From assembly GCF_905475345.1 (NCBI RefSeq), contig NC_066603.1, positions 2,038,501 through 2,102,500 of the forward strand: a DNA stretch of 64,000 nt, in the 5' to 3' direction. The stretch comes from Vespula vulgaris. Taxonomy: Eukaryota; Arthropoda; Insecta; Hymenoptera; Vespidae. Numbering within the stretch: position 1 is the stretch's first letter; the number at the start of each line of letters is the position of its first letter. Shown here in pieces: positions 25,130 through 39,300 of this stretch. Made by a program: the position numbers and the translations under genes. The notes under the pieces are model-generated. The model did no database searches. It was given only the letters and a program-made list of their open reading frames with translations, and was not told the origin of the DNA.

Positions 25130-25427
25130 GCATCCTCTCTTTCATCTTATTATGTAAATAAACAAGCCTCTCATGCCGCAAGTGAATTGTGATTCACTGT
25201 TGATTACATACGAATGCAATGATTTTACTGAAAAGAATGTTGGAAATTGGTAAGAGAAAAAATTACTATTAGTTTTCCTGATTACGAGTCACAAAAAACG
25301 TGACGGATATATTAAGGAAATGTGTACACCAATGTACATAATTTACTCAATAATATCTTGAATATAGTTGATGTTATGTAGACTAGTACACTGGCCAAAA
25401 CAGTTTCTAAAATTAGGTATTTCTTTC

Positions 25428-25433
25428 AATAAA
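25428..25433 (+). terminator. Candidate poly(A) signal of the kinase gene
   Basis: First AATAAA in a non-repeat context after the kinase stop (TTTCAATAAACG). Many later AATAAA words exist, so longer 3' UTR forms are possible. Confidence 0.4.
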
Positions 25434-25629
25434 CGTGGATGATGTCGTCGTAGTTGAACGAAATACCAAATTAGTTCAAAGCATGTCGTAATTAAAAAAA
25501 AAAAGTATATCCATATGTGCCCTTTTGCCTGACAAAACAAAGCTTATATTATTTAAATGTTTTACTTTCTTTTTTTTTTCTTTTTTTAAGAAATTGCGTA
25601 TTTTTTCACGATATAGAACGCAATTAACT

Positions 25630-25637
25630 TATATATA

Positions 25638-25687
<50 letters not shown>
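25630..25687. repeat. (AT)n microsatellite
   Basis: Nearly uninterrupted alternating AT for about 57 bp downstream of the kinase stop. Confidence 0.9.
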
Positions 25688-25691
<4 letters not shown>

Positions 25692-28252
25692 TTTTCTGTA
25701 TATTTCTTTTTCTTTTAGCATGTAACTTAACAGAATTTGTATTTATTTATTTAGAGTAAGTATAAATATAGCGATGGAAAACAAGTGTTAGCTTATATTT
25801 TTCAAAAGAGAATGATACTTTTCTTCTAAGATTATGAGAATTATATGCAATGTCTACTTACAAGCAAGCTTGCCATATTATACATAATATTCTTTAACGT
25901 CTGTAAATTTCGTCTAATACTTATTCGATGTAGTTACAATAGCACGTATATATATTACATAATTTAACTAATTATAGAGAAAAGAAAATACAACGATTTA
26001 GATACGAAATATTAAGCGAATAAATGGTATAGTTCATCAATTCTAAAAAAAGTAACACAGCATATATATGTATATTTTTCTGGCAGGAACTATATAATGT
26101 TATTTTCAATAACACAATAATTATATAACGTTAAAGTAACATTGAAATAACCATTAGTACAAACCTCTTTTATTAAAGTTTTATTATTATAAATCAAATA
26201 ATATAGAATGTATACTCCCCAGTATAAGTTTTGGCTTGATAGGCATAGGGCTATTTTGAAAATGTCAAATTTTATTAAGACATTGGCAAAGATCAATGTC
26301 TCTAATTTTTAATAATGAAATAATAATGATGCACAGTTCGTATAAAAATTGCTGTTGATGAAAGTAATCTGGAATTATTTTATCTTCAAAGAATATATGT
26401 TCAGATTAATCCAGTTTATATATTTAAGTTTAAGAGAAATATTCTGTTGATAATTATGCAGGATATATTATCAACGGTTATAATTAATATTTGCGAATAG
26501 CCTTAAACGCAGTCTGGTTTCAAAAAAATGGAAATGAAATCAGTATTGCTTAATATTATTTAATGATGAATAAATGTTAGCCCAAAATTACATTATAATC
26601 AAGAATTTATGAACATAATGTATCTGTTTGATCATGGATATAATTTTATGTTCATAATTATTATAATGTGATACAAAGTATCATGCTTGAAAATATTTAG
26701 AAAAAAAAAAAAATGAAATTTCTTGTGATTGGCTTAAAGACTGGGAGAAATGAAGTTTTTCGTTTGTGGTATATTGTATAGAGAGGAGAGACTATGTCTC
26801 ATAAGGAGGAAGAGTGCTGGATTGAGTAGATCATAAAAAGTAAAACAACTTACTTATCATTAAGCTGTCGCACGAGTCAAGATTTTTTTTTCTAATCAAT
26901 TCAAGTTGATTTCTTTTTACCAACCGCGAGTTTATATTTAGTCAACACATAATACACATTTTTAGAATTTTTAGAGCCTGAGTCTAGTCTATTGTCGATT
27001 TAATCTAACTAATATACATAAAACATGATATTACATTATAGATTGTAGTTTAGAAATTGTCTCATCCTTTTTTGCTTACTAAACTACACTTGTGTCCTTA
27101 TAAAAAAAGACAAAAAAGATATATAAGTATAGGAAGCCGTGTGAAACAAAAAGCATGCATCAACGAAACTTAATTTTTAGACTAATGAATCTAGATCACA
27201 GTTTAGAGACAGCTGAATTGACTAGACTATGGTTTCCACAAAACGAATAAGAGTGATCAGCATTTTTAAGGCAACTAGCACAAAATGAATATAAAAACTT
27301 AACGTATATAATTATTACGATTAAGCTAATTATGTCATCAATTTTTTAATTATCATGAGTCATTGATCTTTTTTTTTTTTTTACACACATTAACTCTCTA
27401 TAATGCTATGTAATTTTGAAGCTACGTGCACTTATATACATATCTCTTTTGTTTTGAACAAAATATTTACTAAGTGTAGGTTATACTTAGTATATGTAAT
27501 ATAGTTATACCATAAGTTTCACATTATATAAACATTTTCTATGGACACAAAGTAAAGAAGAAAGAAAGAAAGAAAATTAGGTTATAGAGGGTTAACTGTA
27601 TCAGGTAGCTGCAATTAGTAAATTTGTTCCAATCATTATTTTGCTTGAGCATGATATTGTTAATTCATTAACTGGCATAATTCCAAGTCGATATACTATT
27701 GTGTCTTATTTACGTAACCATTTCTTGTTTCTGTTTTTTCTTTTTTTTTTTTTTTACCGTACATTGCTGGCAAGTAAGAGATTAGTAGAAGATAACGCAC
27801 GTTCGTGAATACATTTATACATGTATTATTATCGTACTAACGTCGATTTGTCGCGTATTATTTATTTGTACACGTTATAAAAAATCGAAGATAAGATAGA
27901 ACAAACGTGGAGAATTTTTTAAGATCGGATATAATCGATCTTTCGTCATGAAGTCTAGCACTTTTCCACCTCTCCTTTTTCTCTATTTTCCAATTTATAT
28001 ATGGTGTATGCATTAATATTTACTAGCTATAATAGAATCAGGCATACGCAATAATGAATTAAAAATAAAGGGAAAAAAAAAGAAAAAAAAACAGATAACA
28101 GAAGGAGAAATGTGTAAAAAATATCGTCGAATGAAATGAAGAAGAAAAATTATCTCGGAGATGTTGAAATATTTCGGTATTTTATATGAAATTTTGCTCT
28201 GTACATAGGATATAGACGACTGAAGAAAGTATTATATATTATCAACAAAATT

Positions 28253-28296
28253 TATTATTATTATTATTAATTATATTATATCGTCATTATTATTAC

Positions 28297-28331
<35 letters not shown>
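28253..28331. repeat. (TTA)n microsatellite, interrupted
   Basis: TTA/ATT units with one break around 28265-28290; the purest part is 28290-28330. Confidence 0.85.
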
Positions 28332-30819
28332 GTAATAATATTAGTGAGACAAGATACAAGATTTAAAGCTTCCTATACTCGCGCTCATTTATCATGGCGG
28401 AGCATGGGTGGTATTATTATCGTTAATTCATTGAAATTAAATATAATTCATTCATTACTTTTTCCCTCCTATATTTCATTGTTAAATATCATTGTTTCGA
28501 CTTGATTCATTCGTTGTATTATCATTATCATAATAATAATAATTATTATTATAATTATTATTATTACTATATTATTATTCTATAACGTATTGTATAGAGA
28601 TTTATCGCGACGCTTTTGTTAGGTTATATTTCGTATATCCTATCGACTACGTTTTCTTTGTTCGATTTTTTTTTAATTTACATTGTTAAATAATACGATT
28701 ATTTCTTTTACACCACCTGTGCTGTGACCTGAAATAATATATACATACATACATGTTATATATAAATACATATATAAATATATATGTATATATTAATTCA
28801 CGAAGTTGGATTCATTTGTCGAAGAAGAAAGAGAAGGAATAGAAATATAATGCGTGCACGTAATAATTGCATTTAAGTGACGAAAAGACAGAATTTAAAT
28901 CGATAATTTGCTGTATTATTTCCCATGCGTTGCCTTAGCAAAAAGCCGAATGCCGAATTTATGCGAGATGTAAATAATATATACGAAAAGAAATGATCTT
29001 ACCCAATTGGGAGGATAATGTTTGATAATTAAGCTGTAATTATAATCGTTGCTGTGTTGCAATCAAACACCAAATCGAATTAATTCAATCAAATTTTTTT
29101 GTAATTAATTTTTGGAGAAGATAGGGGAAAAAGAAAAATATGCACTTAACGATATAAATTAGACGATGACGATGACGATAATGACGATGATAATGGAGGA
29201 TAATACGAGTTGAAAAGGAAAATAGATACAACAATGTCTTCCCTATTAATCGTATTAAAAAAAAAAATAAAATAAAAAAAAAAGTGTAGTAATATATTAG
29301 GTACGTTTTATGGTCGCAATGCTCCGCATTTTAATATACACTCTACATACACATACACACATATACATACATAATTACATATATGCGAGATATTTTACGA
29401 TGCATCTTCTTTCGAATCTTAACGAAGAGTACAAGCGTCAGAGATCCATAATTAATGAATTAATTAATGAATTAAATATCAAGAATGTTTGATAAGACAT
29501 TGTTGTAGCACAGATCGTAATAATTATTGTGTTATGTGATGGATTCACGATTGACTGATATGCGTATATGTTGTCTATTATTCAGGAATAATTTGTAACA
29601 AAAGACGAAAAAAGAAGAAAAAGAAAAAAAATAAATAAATGTAGCACGTGTATATTCGTAAGAAAAGGAAAGAACGTCCTTTCTTAAAAAGGAACGCGCG
29701 ATCACAACTTTTGCTTTTATTTATTAAAAATAAAAATTAAAAAAAAAAAGGAAATAGAAACAAAATCAATACGTGTGCAATATACATGTTTAAAGTCGTA
29801 TGCGTGCTGCATTGGTCGAAGCATCAAAATTTCATTGTAAACGCTACGATATTCGTGTTAAAAAAACAAACAAAACATAAATAATTAGACGTACATACAC
29901 ACGTACATACATACATATATACATACATACACACATATGTACGTATGTGTCTTTTAATTAGTTTTTATTTTTTCGTAGTAAAGACGGTCACACGAGTTTT
30001 CGGTGTTATTATTATTATTATTGTAACGACAATAATTTCTAAAACGATTCCAACGTTATTCTCGACTAATAATCTAAAATAATAATAAAAAAAAAAGTAA
30101 CAAGTAAAATAAAAAATATAGAGATGTATCGGCATGCAAGCGTATAGCGCAACAAAAATAAAAAAAAAATATTAACAGAAAACAAAGAAAAAAAAAAGGA
30201 GAAGAAAAATAATCTAAACGAAAAAGAAGATAATGTAAAACTTTATGTTAGTTTTATTGTATGTATGTGTACGAGCATGTATGTAGGATTTAAAAGAAAT
30301 TTAACGACGAATTAATTCATTGAAAAATAATAGGCAAAGAGCTTTGATATTTATTAAACAAATAGACCAAACGCGATACGACGAAGTTAATCGAGTAAAC
30401 GATTGGATAAAAGAAAAAAGAGAACAAAAAAATTCCAAAAAAAGAAAAGAAAAAAAAAACAAACTAACACAACACACAAAGGCAAAAAATTTAATTGTAA
30501 TTAAGAAAGAAAGTTTCCATAACCTATACATACGCAGATAAACACATATCCATATTCTGCTCACACGACCACGAGTTTAGAACGTCCTGATATATATATA
30601 TATATATACATATGTTTATATATATATATATATGTATATATATAAACATATATATCTCATTTTATAGTGAATAGTTAATGAAATAGTGATTTATATTAAA
30701 TCTATTCATAGAAAAAGAAGAGGAGAGAGAAAAACAGAAAGAGAAAAGAAAGAAGCATTAGATTCATGTAGTGGTAGGACAAATTACAGCGATAATTGTG
30801 TACCTGTCCACATTGACCA

Positions 30820-30820
<1 letters not shown>

Positions 30821-30862
<42 letters not shown>
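30821..30862. repeat. (GATT)n microsatellite, about 10 units
   Basis: Pure ATTG repeats between ACCAG and ATGGC. Absence of interruptions suggests a recently active repeat. Confidence 0.92.
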
Positions 30863-31110
30863 GGCTTTGTCTCTAGAGTATACAATGTAGAAACATTGAC
30901 AACAGTTTTATTTATATACATACATGCATATTACTAGGAATACATTTTTCTTTAAGCAAAGACATAATTTGAATCATTTAGTTTGTTTTAATCCTTAATG
31001 AAAGAATGATGAACGAATAATGTATTAGTAAAAGACATTCGAATATTTTGAGAAACAAATTAGGGAGAGAAAGAAAGAGAAATAGAAGTATATATGTATA
31101 TGTTATGTAT

Positions 31111-31120
31111 CATACATACA

Positions 31121-31150
<30 letters not shown>
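31111..31150. repeat. (CATA)n microsatellite
   Basis: Ten CATA units, flanked by TATGTATA words that could pair with it. Confidence 0.9.
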
Positions 31151-31151
<1 letters not shown>

Positions 31152-31315
31152 GTGTATAAATATATATTTATACACATAGATATATCTATATTTAAATAAT
31201 GCAAAGCAGCTTTGAGGAGGGAAAAAGTAATTTTAAAAAGATAATATACGTGATTGTAAAAAGTATTCTCTCAAGACTTCGTTAGCTCATGAGATTAAGG
31301 TAAAGATATATTATG

Positions 31316-31320
<5 letters not shown>

Positions 31321-31367
<47 letters not shown>
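31321..31367. repeat. (AT)n microsatellite
   Basis: About 46 bp of alternating AT. Confidence 0.9.
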
Positions 31368-31373
<6 letters not shown>

Positions 31374-33137
31374 CATAAATTTATTCGTCGATATGTCAAT
31401 GATATGTTGTTAACCAAAGCTTTAGTGACACATGCATATAGCAACGGATACGAATATTCTTACATGATGGAATTATTATAGAAAATGGTACGATAATGTA
31501 ACTCTATAAAGAGAAGGTAGTTTTTAAGGAGTATCTCGTAAACGATGTTGCATGCATGAGGATTCATTTATTAATTACTGTAACATTATTCACAATACAT
31601 AAATGGAATAATTTTAAATAATAAGTATGAATCTTCTTTCTGTGCAATGTCAACAGCAGGGACTCCTTAATAATATAGAGACAAATGAATGTTATTTTAT
31701 TCTTTATATTCGAATCGTGAGATATGAAAGCGAACTCTGCAGGATATATATAAAAAAGAAATAAAAAAAAAAAAAAAGAAAAAGAAGATAAGAAAAGATA
31801 GGACTGAGCATTAATGGAAGTAGTAATTAAAAAGATGTGTATATATATATACACACACATATATATACACATACATATACACATACATACATACATACAT
31901 ATATATAACTACTGCAGTTGTACATAATGTGTATAACGAAATTTATCTTCGACTTATGAAGCTTTCATTTTAGGAGTTTTTATATAAATACAGTATTGTG
32001 AAAATAATTTATGATTTCTCATGTATAATTTACAACTTATATTTTTAAGCACGATTAGCTCTAAACCTACTGTACATAATACATTCTCGTAATAAAACCT
32101 ACCTGAAATAATATGTGTATACATATATATATATTTATATATATATATATTTATATGCATGTGATAATGAAGGTAGCCAAAGTGTTGATTAATCTTCTCC
32201 ACTTCCAAATATAAAAAAAGGTTAAATGATTTAAATCGATTGCAGTGAAATTTTACAAAAATTATATTACTATATACATTAACAGCACATTACGGTACAA
32301 CAATGTATAGTCCTCTCTCTCTTTAGTTCTTAGCTTTATACAAAATAACATAATCTATCCTTAAAAAACATACGTGAAGTAACGTTGTTACTCCTTCATA
32401 CAATATTATTCCTTTGATTTTGAATAGATAACGTTACATTGTACCTTACTATTTGAACACAATTATTATTTTTTTTTAATTTTTTTTTCTTGTTTTTTTT
32501 TTTTAATTTTTTTTTTTATTTTTTTTTCTTCGAACAGAGAACAAAGGTATACTCATTGAAATCGTTCTTGGATTAGATCTAAATATATCAGAATATTTAA
32601 AAAAGAGAAAGATGAACTTTTTCTCTTACTTGAGAAGAATAAAAAAAGGTAGATCCATGAAAGAAAATGTTAATTTAATTTCATCCAAGAAGATTTAGAA
32701 AAAATAAAAATAATTTATATATTGGAGATCTTTTAACAATTTAAAAAAGGAAAAAAAAAAAGAAAAATAAAAATCGTCACGTTTATATCCTTATTAAATA
32801 ACAATTGTACTTTCTATACGAATTAAAGTTAAAAAAAAATGGGCAGTACTTGGCATTTTCGATAATACGTAAAATAGAAAAAGAAGAAATAGAATAAAAT
32901 AAGATCATACGAAAAATTTGAACGTTCGAGTACACCCTCGAGTTTTTTTTTTTTTTTTTCATAAACATTTACTTATGAAATTTCATTCAGTAAAACAGAG
33001 ATCAACCCGTGAAATGTAAAACGAATCAAACGACTCAACAATGATTTTCCTAACTTCAAAAAAAAAAAAAAAGGAAAGGAAAAAAATAAGAAAAAAGGAG
33101 AGAGAAAAGAGATAAAACTGGGATAAAATTCCTTTAA

Positions 33138-33183
<46 letters not shown>

Positions 33184-33197
33184 TAATAATAATAATA
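33138..33197. repeat. (AAT)n microsatellite
   Basis: About 20 AAT units 117 bp beyond the RhoGEF stop codon, so probably in its 3' UTR. Same motif and relative position as the tract after Dicer-1. Confidence 0.9.
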
Positions 33198-33313
33198 AAA
33201 AAATATTAGACAGTCGATTACGTTTTGGAATAATTTTGAAAGACACGAGATAGAAAAAAAAAAAGAAATTACAGTTTGTAATTCAACAGGAAAAAACCTT
33301 AAAAGATTATTAA

Positions 33314-36300
33314 TTATGTCTCAACGTGTCCTTGCAATTGACAAACTATTTTCTTAACCCAACCAGCCTGACTCTGTCCAGCTGATACATCATCCTTATC
33401 ATCGTTACCAGTATCGCCGGATCCTTCATTCAATGCAACATCATTCGTCATACACTTTCTGTCAACGTCTCTTTTTACAAAGGACGACCTAATCGAAGAA
33501 ATTTTACCTTCTGGACTACTACTACTATTACTATTATTACTACTACTACTACTACTACTGCTACTACTACTACTACTACTACTCTGTGCTCTCAAGAAGA
33601 TCGACTTTATCTTTAGGTAATCAGGTTTCTGTGCTACGTAAGGCTTGCCAACTATATTACTTTCTTGCACGATACTCGATACAGTAGTTGACACTGATGA
33701 ACATTCTAATTTTTTTTTCGCAGGAACCGGAGGTGCGACTTTTTGTTTATTACCAGCTGACGTAGTAGCTCCACCTCCTCCTTCCTCTCCTCCACCAATA
33801 TCTGTACGCATTAGAAGAACATCATCAGCGTCACTGAATATTGCACTGTCCCTAAAAACTTCCTCGCCATCAACGTCAACATAATTCTCAATAATTTCGA
33901 ACGATCTCTCGTAGAAACTGTCGGTCTCGCTTTCACGACGATTAGTTTCTCTAGAAGATCCCTCCTCGTCTTCCTCATCCTCTTCTTCCTTATTTCTTTC
34001 ATTTTCTTTCGCGTTCTCGTCTATTTTTCTCGTCTCCTCGTTACTACCATTGCGTTTGTTTTCAGCAAAGAGAACAGTAGGGTCTGCGTAATCGGACTGT
34101 GCTATACGTGCACCCAAACTAGAACTTCCTTGTTTATAATACAATGATGGTATCCTATAATCGGTTGGTCCAGCAGCTGGTACACAACCAACCAGTTCCT
34201 CCACGTCCGAAGAACTTTCTCTAGAATGTTTGGATTTGCCCTTTCTCTTTGATTTTCCATTGCTCAACGAACGAAAGTATTTAGTTCTTTCTATTTCTTC
34301 GCTACATTCCAGAGTTTCGGTGCTGAGAGTATTCCTGAGACCTTGCAAACGACTCCCAGCCTTCGACAATACGTTCTTGAACCTCGTACTACCGTTAGTA
34401 GCTCGATAGATTTTGTGATCGGGATGAATGTTGGTCGTAGTAGGTGAGACCATGTGAATTTCGGAATACGCGTCTGTCAGAGTGTCGTCGAGCGAACAGA
34501 AAAACGTAGATGTTGAAGTAGAAACCGAGGTTGGGAACTTGGCAATCCTACCTTCGGGCTGACAACTCGAAGCGTATCTTTCCATATCCTCGAGATTTAT
34601 CTCGGCGGGCTTGTCCGAGGCTATAGTGAAAGGTCTCTCGGTCATTGGTTTACCATCTCTTTGAAGAAATCGAGATTTGGTAACGCTAAGTTGCGAGTTT
34701 GGATTGATCTGAAAGCTACGAGGCAAGGAACCACACTTTTGCGGTGAAGTTGGTAAACCTTCGCAGAGTTTGGTCAACCAAACGGCTGGCCTTGTTGGAC
34801 TGTCACTTCCATTAACGTCTTGTTCCTCTTGAAGACCTTCCCAAACATGTTGGAGATTATCGTAGTTACCGAAACCTTTTGATTCGTCAGCTTCTTTGAT
34901 GATATCCTGTTGATTGATATCATTGGGCTTGTCCTTTCGTTCGGGACTCGGTTGAACTTCGTTAGCCTTCTCCGAATAATCCTGATCGTTACTACCACGT
35001 ATACCAGTATCGTTTGAATCCTCGTTGGCAGATGTAGAGTTCTCTCTGATCCTCAAAGCCGTCTTTATTATCTTACTCTCAGTCACGATACTTTGTCTTT
35101 TGAAAGCTTCGAAAAGAGCTCTCTTTTCGTGTACACGATTTACATTGTTCTTTGTATTCAATGTCTCGTGTACGCTTGTCTTACCATCCGATGATTTTAA
35201 ATTATCATAGAGCAACCTTAGAGCTGGCTGTGGTGTGTCACGCGTACTAGCAGAGGACAATGAGTTCCATGCGTTGTTCGTTCTCACCAATCTCTGGGTT
35301 TCACGATGAGACGCACGGACACGATTGTTCGACGTTCCACCAACGTAATTAGCGTTCTCACAATCGCTTTCATCCGAAGTGTCAGCTGATATTCTCTTGT
35401 TGAATCTTTGCTGTTGTCTCACGTTTATACTACTACTCGTTCTCTGTTTTTCCAACAACTTTTGGAACTCCTGATTCTGCATTAAGATATGACCAACTAT
35501 TTCTTCAACCGTTTGGGCCACTGCTGGTGTAGTAGTAGTAGTTGCAGTCTGTTGTTCGTTGTTCTCTTTGGTTTCAACTTGTTGAGAGTTTGTTGGCTTG
35601 TTCTCCTCGTTGCTGGTATTGATCGTACGATCAGATTCAACCAAAGTCGTTTCCATATTATCAGCCGTCTCCTCTTTCTGATCCTCGTCCGATTGATTCA
35701 ACGAAACGTAAGATTGAAATCCTGGCTCTGATTTTCTTCTCCAACCGGTGAAACGATCCTACGAAAATATTGAAAACGTTCTAGTCTATTTTATATATAT
35801 ATATATTTTTTTTTACGTTAATAATCGAATGAAAATATTTTACCTTTACTTTGAGAGTACGTCCGTCGGAACACCTGTTAAGATTCTGATCTCTCGAGTC
35901 GTGCATTTCAGTCTCGTTATTAGGATTTTTCCTTAACGATGCCGGTGAGTCCTGAATAATCAATATCTTGATTTACTACTATATCGTCTTAGATTTAGTG
36001 TTAATGACGTTGAGAAATTTTTTTCTTTTTTTTTTTTTTTACCTCGGTAGCGATAGCAGGTGATTCAGATTTTCTTGTACTCTTTTTGAACTTATGCCTT
36101 ATACCAGTTTCTGATCTTCTTCTTTCTCTTTCTTGCTTACGTTTCTCTAAATATTCCGGCGGCGCCGAGTATAACTTTTTCGCCGAGCTTTTGTCGGTCG
36201 GAGAATCGTCTGTAATTAATCTCAATTAGTACGAATTAAAGTCACGAATTAAAATCTTTCTGTCTCGTGTCTCCGTTTCTCTGTAATAACTTTACCTTCG

Positions 36301-39300
36301 TGTTGAGTCTGACCAAGTTGTAGAAACAGCTGCCTGGCGTGAGAAGGTATAACAGCGTTGTAATTCTCAAGGATTACTCTTTTTATTTGCAAGGTCCATT
36401 CCCTCTTTTGCTCCAGGTTGCGTGCCTGATAAAAGAAAAAAAGAAAAAGAAAGAAAAAAGAGATTAATCTCACTATTTCTTTTTTTTTTCTTTCCATGAA
36501 AATCATTTCTCGCGCTTGCTTTTCTTTTTATTTACCTGCAATGTATATTGCAACCTTGGATTATCAAAGGGTATCACATGAAAGCTTAATGGTTCTCCTG
36601 GGATGCTTTCGATCAGCATCAGATTGGAACACTGTGAGAAAATATGATATTAGTTATGAAATATTGAACTATATTTGATCGTTCAATATATAATCAATAT
36701 CTAAATAAATGATATTGTATTTCATACGTTCTATTCAAAATTATAATAGGATTAAGAATTTATTGCAACATGATGTATTATAATAATAATTAAAATATAG
36801 ACAAGTTTAGAAAAAAATAAATATATATAAGATCTATTCATCATGGGATTAGGATTTATTTTTAGTATTGATATTGCAAGATATACATAACAATAGATAT
36901 ATAAAATCATTTACAAACTTTTGATCCAATCTTCGTGTATCATTATATATCAGAATATATAAACTCACCATGATATGAGCCTTGTAGACCAATAAACCAT
37001 CTTCCTTTTTCTTGGTAAGAAGTAACATCCTGTCGAAGAGAAAAGCGTGTCTCGGTGCTTTTGCTCCTCTCATTCTGAAGCGACCTTCAGCTATAAGTTC
37101 ACCACTGGTAGTTAAATCCGGTCCGGACCATCCATAAAGAAGCGATTGAATCTCTTGAACTCTTACTGCGTGCTCGTGTCTTCTCTTCATCGCGTTAATA
37201 TGTTTTGCGATGCCAGTCATCGCTGCAAGTGCACCCTCGATTGCACTTCTTCCTTCTGCCTCGTTTTCTCTTGCGTCACAACCTGCCCCATACTCTTTCG
37301 ATAAATTCTGCAAATTTATTCGATAAACATCCGATCATGAATTATTAGATTGATTGATTGATTCGAAAAAGAGAAAGAAACAAAAATTTATATGCAATGT
37401 TTTCTTTTTTCTTTTTCTTTTTTTTCTTTTCTTTTAAAGAGCTATCAATTTTATATTATTATTTTGTTTATAAATGTTTACCTCTAGCAACAAGTGATAC
37501 TTGAGAATCCTTTGAACAGGCTTCAACAAAAATGATCCCAGAGGTAACGCGTGATCTAAAGCTGCCTGTCTTTCTCTAAACGCTTTGGCCGTTTCCTCTT
37601 GTCCCATCAAGTCGGTTAACACAGAGACAGTTCTATAAAATTTTATCATACAATGGTTTTTTATTTTTTTTTGTTTGTTTTTTTTTTCTTGGAAGGATGT
37701 TAGGAAATCGTTTGATAGAGTAATAGATTTGATACGTTACTTACCTGGGATAATTCGTGCAGTATTCGGTATAAACCTTAAATCCTGAATTATGCTTGAT
37801 GAAAGTGTTAGCCACGCAAACTGGATCAAAAGCACATTTCTCGATTTCTTTTAGGAATTCTCTGAAATACGTCAAAGTTCACGTTGTTATTTATTTATTT
37901 TTTCTTATTATTCGTACTTTTTATCATATCAAATATAACCAGTAAATATTTACCTGTTGAACTTGAAAATGTCCTCGATGTTGCTGAACAAGTCGCTCAG
38001 TTGTAGCTGATGTACGAACGACGTGGGATCGTCTCTCCAAAATATGAGATAGCCCTGTAGGAAAAAAAAAAAGAAAAGAATGAAAGAAAAACAAAGAAAA
38101 TAGAAAGAAATCTCGGTACAATCTCCAATTTACCTGTATAACTTGTCGCAAGTGTTCAACATATATAGCTTCGGTATCAACAATTTCAAGCAATACTCTT
38201 TCCACGGGATTACGATGTGGATCGCAATAACGTGGTCGATAGGAGGAAGTGTCCCCTTCAGCACTGTCCCTTCTTTGACCATTGGTAACATTACCAATAC
38301 GACAGCTGGCTTCGGATACGGTGACTACTCCGCTATCGCCTGAACCTAGAAATAAAAGGGGGAAACAAAAAAAATATATGAATAAACAAAAAAGATAACA
38401 TGATGATCAATCTCTCAAGTCAGAGAGAAAGTATTATATTGTTTCATGTTCCAACGTGTCAACGATGATACCTTGAGAACTGGCACAGGTATCAGCTAAT
38501 GATTCGACAGAAGCCAAATATGGATTAGTCGCAGACGATGGATTTCCCTGATTGCTACAGCCACTCGACGATGTACTAGAGGCTATCGAACTACCAGACA
38601 ATGGTCTTCCACTTCTACATCTTCTTTTATACCTAAGCTGAGTAAGCGTTCCTCCATTGGCGTTCTTGCTGTTTGTTTCTTGTACATAAGAATTCTTCTT
38701 ATCGTCTTGCACGATAACGTTGATCGACAATCTATTTCCATCATTTTCTTTTTCTACTTTGACCACCTCCCTCCTTTCTCTTTCTCTCTCTCTCTCCTCC
38801 TCTTCCTCCTCCTCGTCGTCCTCTTCGTCCTCGTCCTCGTCCTCGTCGTCGTCGTCGTCATCGTCGTCGTTGTTGTTGTTGTTGTTGTTATCGTCGTCGT
38901 TGTTGTTGTCGTTGTCGTTGTTGTTGTCAACACCATGTTGAGTTACCACAACGTCTATCGTACTTGTCGTATCCGTATCTTCCGTTCTCTCACACATCTC
39001 CACGCTCTTATCCCGGTGACTATTATTACTATTACTATTACTACCGCTATTACAGCTACTACCTTTCTTCGTAGCCTCCCCACAAAGCTGACCGAATATG
39101 GAACCTCGTTGTGAGTGCGGTACCAAACTCAATCGTTTCTGCAAAGCCGCTGGTATATTACAAGACGCTGAGAGGACTACTTGGTGATCCTCGTAACCGT
39201 TTCCACGACGTGCCAGCTCGTCGAACATGCCCAATAATTGTGGCACCAGGTCTGTACTCGTACCTGAAATTTGATATTTTCTTTTTATTTTTTTATTTCA

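Larger units (their letters stand above)
25130..33313. other. Convergent spacer between the kinase and the RhoGEF gene
   Basis: 8.2 kb of AT-rich sequence with no supported coding exon on either strand. It should include both 3' UTRs: a clear AATAAA for the kinase is at 25428-25433, 300 bp after its stop. Many TA, TTA, CATA and poly-A/T tracts are present; long open frames here are translations of those tracts. No RNA gene was recognised. Confidence 0.6.

Noticed and set aside
33645..33884. Plus-strand frame inside the RhoGEF last exon
   Set aside because: Antisense shadow of a well-supported minus-strand exon.
38680..39114. 144-codon plus-strand frame with long Val runs
   Set aside because: It is the antisense of the Asn/Asp/Glu tract of RhoGEF exon 2; the minus-strand reading has splice sites and phase continuity.
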